64,000 bases of DNA, from assembly GCF_024267675.1 (NCBI RefSeq), contig NZ_JALDYX010000005.1:124001-188000 (forward strand), in the 5' to 3' direction. Shown here one piece after another: positions 63,825 to 64,000 of this stretch. A program made the translations under genes and the position numbers. Numbering within the stretch: the first letter of the stretch is position 1; every line of letters starts with the position of its first letter. The stretch comes from Marinobacterium sedimentorum (GTDB lineage Bacteria > Pseudomonadota > Gammaproteobacteria > Pseudomonadales > Balneatricaceae). The notes below the pieces were generated by a model. It worked only from the letters and a program-made list of their open reading frames with translations. It made no database searches and was not told where the DNA came from.

Positions 63825-64000
63825 GTGGTAACTCCTGCTTCCGGATGCAAGCGACTGAAAAGGTGCGGTTCACCCAGGTGCAGATAGGTGCCTGAGACGA
63901 CGGACGCAGTTAAGCATTCACCGGCGACTGAACCTTGGCATAGAATAGTACCCGCCCCGGCATCAAAGACCAGCACCACAACAGGCCGGGCGCCCAATTT
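63825..64000. other. Upstream region of rmuC at the window end
   Basis: Contains the rmuC promoter region. A short minus-strand frame (to about 63997) has no support. Nothing else is seen. Confidence 0.4.

Overview
This GC-rich window reads as chromosome of a heterotrophic gammaproteobacterium, probably a marine Oceanospirillales/Pseudomonadales relative (inference from DksA, SecB, HemH, OprD, RmuC, the NAD-specific glutamate dehydrogenase and heavy use of sigma-54). I see no rRNA, tRNA, CRISPR array, prophage or intact insertion sequence. There are several gene remnants and one IS-like miniature element.

Layout. 1-391 is the end of a MocR-type PLP protein. 590-10673 is a sugar uptake and oxidation operon: LysR regulator (GbpR-like), periplasmic binding protein (ChvE-like), ABC ATPase and permease (GguA, GguB), GguC/AraD1, SDR sugar dehydrogenase, IlvD/Edd sugar-acid dehydratase and ketoglutarate-semialdehyde-type dehydrogenase. 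10812-30979 is nitrogen/amino-acid metabolism: two near-duplicate alanine/glycine:cation symporters, the 1602-residue NAD-glutamate dehydrogenase, two versions of the circularly permuted ATP-grasp + alpha-E pair (one fused, one split), a decayed transglutaminase-like gene, and an amino-acid-sensor-type histidine kinase with an NtrC-type response regulator. 31216-39219 holds an acetone carboxylase operon (acxABC) with a SecB-like gene behind it and a divergent sigma-54 activator. 39316-45831 holds a thioredoxin-like protein and a YraQ-type permease, divergent from an ArsR regulator, a DUF2892 protein and an RND efflux pair. 45892-54066 is mixed: Lrp regulator and EamA exporter, DksA paralogue, ferrochelatase, alpha/beta hydrolase, OprD porin and fragments of an IS256 transposase and a HisP-type ATPase. 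54067-63824 holds a secreted M28 peptidase, a DUF2760-Hsp70-Hsp70 operon, an RsuA-type pseudouridine synthase and RmuC.

The most interesting feature is a repeated regulatory cassette. Upstream of both symporter genes and of the split ATP-grasp/alpha-E operon there is a good -24/-12 (sigma-54) promoter, an AT-rich stretch, and GGTTATA boxes at matching distances (one about 80 bp and a cluster about 155-180 bp upstream of the -24 element). In the third copy these boxes lie just past the 3' end of the NtrC-type regulator gene. The two symporter copies still carry decayed pieces of that same 3' end. The simplest reading is that a [regulator tail + enhancer + sigma-54 promoter] segment was duplicated, tying amino-acid uptake and a poorly characterised ATP-grasp peptide-ligase system to one amino-acid-sensing two-component system. 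The acx operon has its own sigma-54 promoter next to its activator.
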